Source: Tragulus kanchil (Eukaryota > Chordata > Mammalia > Artiodactyla > Tragulidae). From it: a DNA stretch of 64,000 bases. The position numbers and the translations under genes are program-made. The stretch's first letter is position 1; the number at the start of each line of letters is the position of its first letter. The DNA lies in contig JAIOJX010000026.1 of NCBI GenBank assembly GCA_022376925.1, positions 205,126,900 through 205,190,899 of the forward strand. The letters are read 5' to 3'. The notes beneath the pieces are model-generated. The model was not told the origin of the DNA and did not search any database. It saw only the letters and a list, made by a program, of their open reading frames with translations. Shown one piece after another: positions 59,863 through 64,000 of this stretch.

Positions 59863-60665
59863 CCTCATTACTTTTTCATGGTGAAATTTTACTTACTGAC
59901 TTGTCATCTGTGATACTCTAATCATTTCCTAAATTGTTAAAGATTATGTTTTTACCCTTAACAGCTGTATTTTGTCGAACTCCATGTAATAGCTCAAGAA
60001 ATATATTAACTCTTGTTATTACTACTATTAACCAACTTTTACTTTTCTTAATTCACCATCACTTTCCATATTTCATGAAAAACTTTCTTTTCTTTTATGC
60101 ACCTTTGGTCTTCCTTTTGAATCATTTTCTTTTATGTTGAAGAACATACTTTGGAAGTTAGTTTATTGAAATTCTGCTGATGGTGAAAATGCTCAGTTCT
60201 TATTTATGTAAGTATGTCTTATTTTGCCCTTGTAACTGAAAGTCTGGCTGGTTGCACAATTGGGAATTTTACCATTTCACTGTGACCTGGTTTATATTAT
60301 TGCTATTGGGACATTTATTGTTTGTTCAGTATTTTGTTTTTGAGATTTATTTGCTTAAGTTGCTGCTTTTATGAGCTTCTTTTTGTCTTTGAAGTTCTAA
60401 ATTTCTAGTGGAAGGTGCATACTTCTGGATTCATTTTTATCTATTCCATTTGGCATGCATTGTGCTTTCTCAGTCTGTAAATTTGTCTTTCATCATTTCT
60501 GGAAAATTCTTTGTCATGACCTTTTCAAAAACTGGCTCTGCTCCATCATCTCTATTCTTGTTTCACTCTGATGAAACAAGGTTTAATTCTCTTAATCTAT
60601 CTTCTGTATCTCTTAACACTCTTAAGTAATTTTCATTTTCTTTTGTCTTTGTGCTGTACTTTTCT

Positions 60666-60938
60666 TTTTTTTTTTAAATTTTGGTCTCTTTTATTGTTTT
60701 TTAATGTATTTATTTTCATTCATCTTAACTCTTTGGCCCGTGTGGGCCTCCCATTGCAGTGGCCTCTCTCGTTGCAGAGCACTGGCTCTGGATGCATGTA
60801 CTCCAGAGCGCTGGCTCCTAATTGGACACACTGGTCCAGTTGCTCCGCAGCATGTGGGATCTTCCCAGGCCAGGGATCGAACCTGTGCCCCTTGCACTGC
60901 AAGGCAGACTCTCTACCCACTGGACCACCAGGGAAGCC
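60666..60938 (-). mobile_element. CHR-2-like SINE, duplicate
   Basis: Second copy of 59590-59862 from duplication 20. Confidence 0.9.
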
Positions 60939-61104
60939 CCTCATTACTTTTTCATGGTGAAATTTTACTTACTGACTTGTCATCTGTGATACTCTAATCA
61001 TTTCCTAAATTGTTAAAGATTATGTTTTTACCCTTAACAGCTGTATTTTGTCGAACTCCATGTAATAGCTCAAGAAATATATTAACTCTTGTTTTTAAAA
61101 ACTA

Positions 61105-61437
61105 ATTATTTATTTATTTGACTGTGCTGAATCTTTCTTGCTGCACAGGGATTTTGTCTAATTATGGCAAGTGGGGTCTAAGCTCTAGCTGCGATGTCTT
61201 GGCTTCTGACTGTTGCAGCTTTTTCTGTTGTGAACCACAGGCTCTAAAGCACTCGGGTTTCAGTATTGTGGCATGTGGGTTCAGCAGTTTTAGTTCTTGA
61301 GTTCTAGACAACAGCCTCAGGAGTTGTGGCCTACTGGTTTATTGCCCCGAGGCAAGTGGGATCTTCCCAGATCAGGGATCAAATCGTGTCTTCTGCATTG
61401 GCAGGCATATTCTTTATCACTGAGCCACCAGAAAACC
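61105..61437 (-). mobile_element. CHR-2-type SINE (older), antisense
   Basis: 'atttatttatttgactgtgc', 'ggcatgtgggttcagcagtt', 'gggatcttcccagatcaggg' and 'ctgagccaccagaaaaccc' mark an older CHR-2 copy. Duplicate at 62171-62504. Confidence 0.8.
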
Positions 61438-61449
61438 CTCCTTAGATTT

Positions 61450-61515
61450 TTTTTTTTTTAATTTTTATTTTAGTTTTACTTTTACTGGGTTTTGTTGTTT
61501 ACAGATACGTATGAT
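61450..61515 (-). mobile_element. Possible L1 3'-end scrap, antisense
   Basis: T-rich stretch and 'ttttgttgtttacag' echo the antisense L1 3' end. Duplicate at about 62516-62582. Confidence 0.35.
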
Positions 61516-61654
61516 TTTTAAAGTATTTGATTTTTAAAGTATTTTACACGTGTCTTACATCTAATCATTCCAATATCAGCAGTCCATGAGATCCTTATCT
61601 ATTTGTTGATTCTCACTAGCAATAGTGGTTCACTTTTGCTGTGATTTTTAAAAT

Positions 61655-61848
61655 ATATTTATTAATTTATTTTATTTGACTGTACCAGGTGTCAGTTGCA
61701 GCACACAGGATCTTCAGTCTTCATTCACTGTGTCATCGGGATCTTTAGTTGTGGCATGTGAGATCTAATTCCCTGACCAGGGATCAAATCCAAGCCTTCT
61801 GCATTGAAGGCACAGAGTTGTAGCCACTGGACTACCAGGTAAGTCCCT
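61655..61848 (-). mobile_element. CHR-1-type SINE, antisense
   Basis: 'tgactgtaccaggtgtcagt', 'gatctttagttgtggcatg', 'ccctgaccagggatcaaatc' and 'ggactaccaggtaagtccc'. Copies at 62722-62916 and partly 63890-64000. Confidence 0.82.
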
Positions 61849-62170
61849 CGCTCTGACTTTTGATCAGAGATAATATTTCACTGACATAAATAAGTAAAAA
61901 TTATGAAGACCTGACTTTCATCAGGTGGATTAATGCAACAGTGAGCTCTTGTTTTCACTCTGTTGACTGAGCAGAAATTTGCAAGTAATAATACTCATTG
62001 TGGACATAGATTTTTTCTCATGGTGAAATTTTACTTACTGACTTGTCATCTGTGATACTCTAATCATTTCCTAAATTGTTAAAGATTATGTTTTTACCCT
62101 TAACAGCTGTATTTTGTCGAACTCCATGTAATAGCTCAAGAAATATATTAACTCTTGTTTTTAAAAACTA

Positions 62171-62504
62171 ATTATTTATTTATTTGACTGTGCTGAATCT
62201 TTCTTGCTGCACAGGGATTTTGTCTAATTATGGCAAGTGGGGTCTAAGCTCTAGCTGCGATGTCTTGGCTTCTGACTGTTGCAGCTTTTTCTGTTGTGAA
62301 CCACAGGCTCTAAAGCACTCGGGTTTCAGTATTGTGGCATGTGGGTTCAGCAGTTTTAGTTCTTGAGTTCTAGACAACAGCCTCAGGAGTTGTGGCCTAC
62401 TGGTTTATTGCCCCGAGGCAAGTGGGATCTTCCCAGATCAGGGATCAAATCGTGTCTTCTGCATTGGCAGGCATATTCTTTATCACTGAGCCACCAGAAA
62501 ACCC
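62171..62504 (-). mobile_element. CHR-2-type SINE (older), duplicate
   Basis: Second copy of 61105-61437 from duplication 21. Confidence 0.8.
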
Positions 62505-62721
62505 TCCTTAGATTTTTTTTTTTTTAATTTTTATTTTAGTTTTTACTTTTACTGGGTTTTGTTGTTTACAGATACGTATGATTTTTAAAGTATTTGATTT
62601 TTAAAGTATTTTACACGTGTCTTACATCTAATCATTCCAATATCAGCAGTCCATGAGATCCTTATCTATTTGTTGATTCTCACTAGCAATAGTGGTTCAC
62701 TTTTGCTGTGATTTTTAAAAT

Positions 62722-62916
62722 ATATTTATTAATTTATTTTATTTGACTGTACCAGGTGTCAGTTGCAGCACACAGGATCTTCAGTCTTCATTCACTGTGT
62801 CATCGGGATCTTTAGTTGTGGCATGTGAGATCTAATTCCCTGACCAGGGATCAAATCCAAGCCTTCTGCATTGAAGGCACAGAGTTGTAGCCACTGGACT
62901 ACCAGGTAAGTCCCTC
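62722..62916 (-). mobile_element. CHR-1-type SINE, duplicate
   Basis: Second copy of 61655-61848 from duplication 21. Confidence 0.82.
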
Positions 62917-63086
62917 GCTCTGACTTTTGATCAGAGATAATATTTCACTGACATAAATAAGTAAAAATTATGAAGACCTGACTTTCATCAGGTGGATTAA
63001 TGCAACAGTGAGCTCTTGTTTTCACTCTGTTGACTGAGCAGAAATTTGCAAGTAATAATACTCATTGTGGACATAGATTTTTTTCT

Positions 63087-63677
63087 AAATGAGAAAACTT
63101 GAATTGTTATTGACTGTCAGAGTTGAATAGGTTAAATCACAGGTTTGTTATAAACAAGGTTATGTAGCATTAGAAAGCTTAACAAATGTTAACAATTGTG
63201 TTTTTGACACTACCACGTAAGTTAAACCACAACCAAGGCAGTTGCAGAATAAATCAGTGATATCTCAGAATGTGTTAATTATTATGAGACTAATGGGTAA
63301 CCACAATTAAAAACAAGAGAATACAGTGTTTTATAAGAAATAGTACATTAACAAATGTACTTTTTATTTAAAAAAAAAACATACATTTTGCATTATGAGT
63401 GAAAAGTCCTTAGACTCTTAATAATACAGAGAAATCTTTTGTATTTCTTTTAAAATAGACAAACAAAAACTCAATTTTCATGATGATAAGATATAGGCTA
63501 ACTGTAGATTTATGTTACATTTTATGAAAACTAGCATGCAAATATTTTCTAGCCTTTTCTTATCTTTTTCTTGTCCTTTTGACAAGATATAATGTCTATA
63601 TGAGAGCTTTGTCCTTTCAAAACAGTTTATATCAATTGTCTAACCATTATGTTTAATGTTTCTTATTAAACTTTGCT
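63087..63677. other. Unique AT-rich non-coding stretch
   Basis: No gene or recognised repeat. Confidence 0.5.
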
Positions 63678-63805
63678 TGGGACTTTCCTGGTGGCTCAGA
63701 GAGTAAAGATTCTACCTGCAATGCCAGAGACCCTGGTTTGATTCCTGGGTCAGGAAGATCATATGGAGAAGGAGAAGGCAATGGCATCCAACTCCAGTAT
63801 TTTTT
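63678..63805 (+). mobile_element. BovA2-type SINE, 3'-cut
   Basis: 'gggactttcctggtggctca' to 'catccaactccagtattt', then a T-run. The phrase 'gagaaggcaatggc' recurs at 63849 in the filler before duplication 22, suggesting a scrambled join. Confidence 0.88.
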
Positions 63806-64000
63806 TTTTTTTTTCAACTTTGGTAAGATTCATTAAATGGAGAGTTTGAGAAGGCAATGGCGTTATGTGTGTTTAAATTTTTTTTTAAAACTGTACCAGG
63901 TGTCAGTTGCAGCACACAGGATCTTCAGTCTTCATTCACTGTGTCATCGGGATCTTTAGTTGTGGCATGTGAGATCTAATTCCCTGACCAGGGATCAAAT

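Larger units (their letters stand above)
58921..61093. repeat. Tandem duplication 20 (58921-60017 / 60018-61093)
   Basis: Offset starts about 1097 and settles at 1076 after losses near the start of copy 2 ('catgcataattttttaaaac' shortened to 'catgaaaaac'). Begins inside copy 2 of duplication 19. Confidence 0.95.
60952..63086. repeat. Tandem duplication 21 (60952-62017 / 62018-63086)
   Basis: Offset 1066, with one added T in a T-run. Begins inside copy 2 of duplication 20. Confidence 0.97.
62746..64000. repeat. Duplication 22 (62746-62856 / 63890-64000), cut by window end
   Basis: The last 111 bases match 62746-62856 without a visible difference, offset 1144. The unit presumably continues past the window. 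Confidence 0.93.

Noticed and set aside
1..64000. A satellite or higher-order tandem array with a 1.1 kb monomer
   Set aside because: Units at different places are unrelated to one another; only the period is shared, so this is not a satellite.
1..64000. CRISPR array, bacterial operon or other prokaryotic system
   Set aside because: All context is mammalian repeat DNA; no short regularly spaced repeats or dense coding occur.

Overview
This looks like non-coding nuclear DNA from a pecoran ruminant (cattle, sheep, deer or a close relative). The evidence is the repeat content: BovA2-type tRNA-Glu SINEs on both strands, BovB/ART2-type LINE-derived repeats, CHR-1/CHR-2 cetartiodactyl SINEs, MIR, L2 and L1 fragments, and two Hsmar1-like mariner elements. 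I find no convincing host protein-coding gene, rRNA, tRNA or CRISPR array. The longer open frames run through SINEs and unique DNA and look fortuitous.

The dominant structural fact is that almost every part of the window is present twice. I count 22 separate head-to-tail direct duplications with periods of only about 1.07-1.19 kb and near-identical copies. They hit unrelated sequence: unique DNA, SINEs, mariner, ERV and L1. Several are chained, so some segments occur three times. By hand tally about 22-23 kb of the 64 kb is redundant. Uniform period, near-identity and scrambled fillers at some joins point to unmerged read or contig overlaps in the assembly rather than biology. The true locus is probably near 41 kb.

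Layout: 1-4.75 kb is unique DNA with a BovA2 and a CHR-2-like SINE. 4.75-8.2 kb is a minus-strand mariner fossil split by SINEs. 8.2-13.5 kb is SINEs, an L2 end and unique DNA. 13.5-20.3 kb is a class I (ERV1-like) endogenous retrovirus on the minus strand. 20.3-32 kb holds an old DNA transposon, MIRs, CHR and BovA SINEs. 32-37.4 kb is an antisense L1 piece followed by a plus-strand mariner fossil split by two SINEs. 37-64 kb is AT-rich DNA peppered with SINEs, BovB/ART2 and L1 fragments.

The most interesting biological object is the ERV at 13501-20266. It appears to begin and end at R (R-U5-PBS-gag remnant ... env TM remnant-PPT-U3-R), carries a short A-run at its 3' end, and is flanked by an exact 14-bp target-site duplication. 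That is the signature of an RNA retrocopied by LINE machinery (the known HERV-W processed-pseudogene pattern), not of retroviral integration. A second item is a CHR-2-derived SINE subfamily with 15 independent insertions and at least three 3'-end types, one with a C-rich extension.
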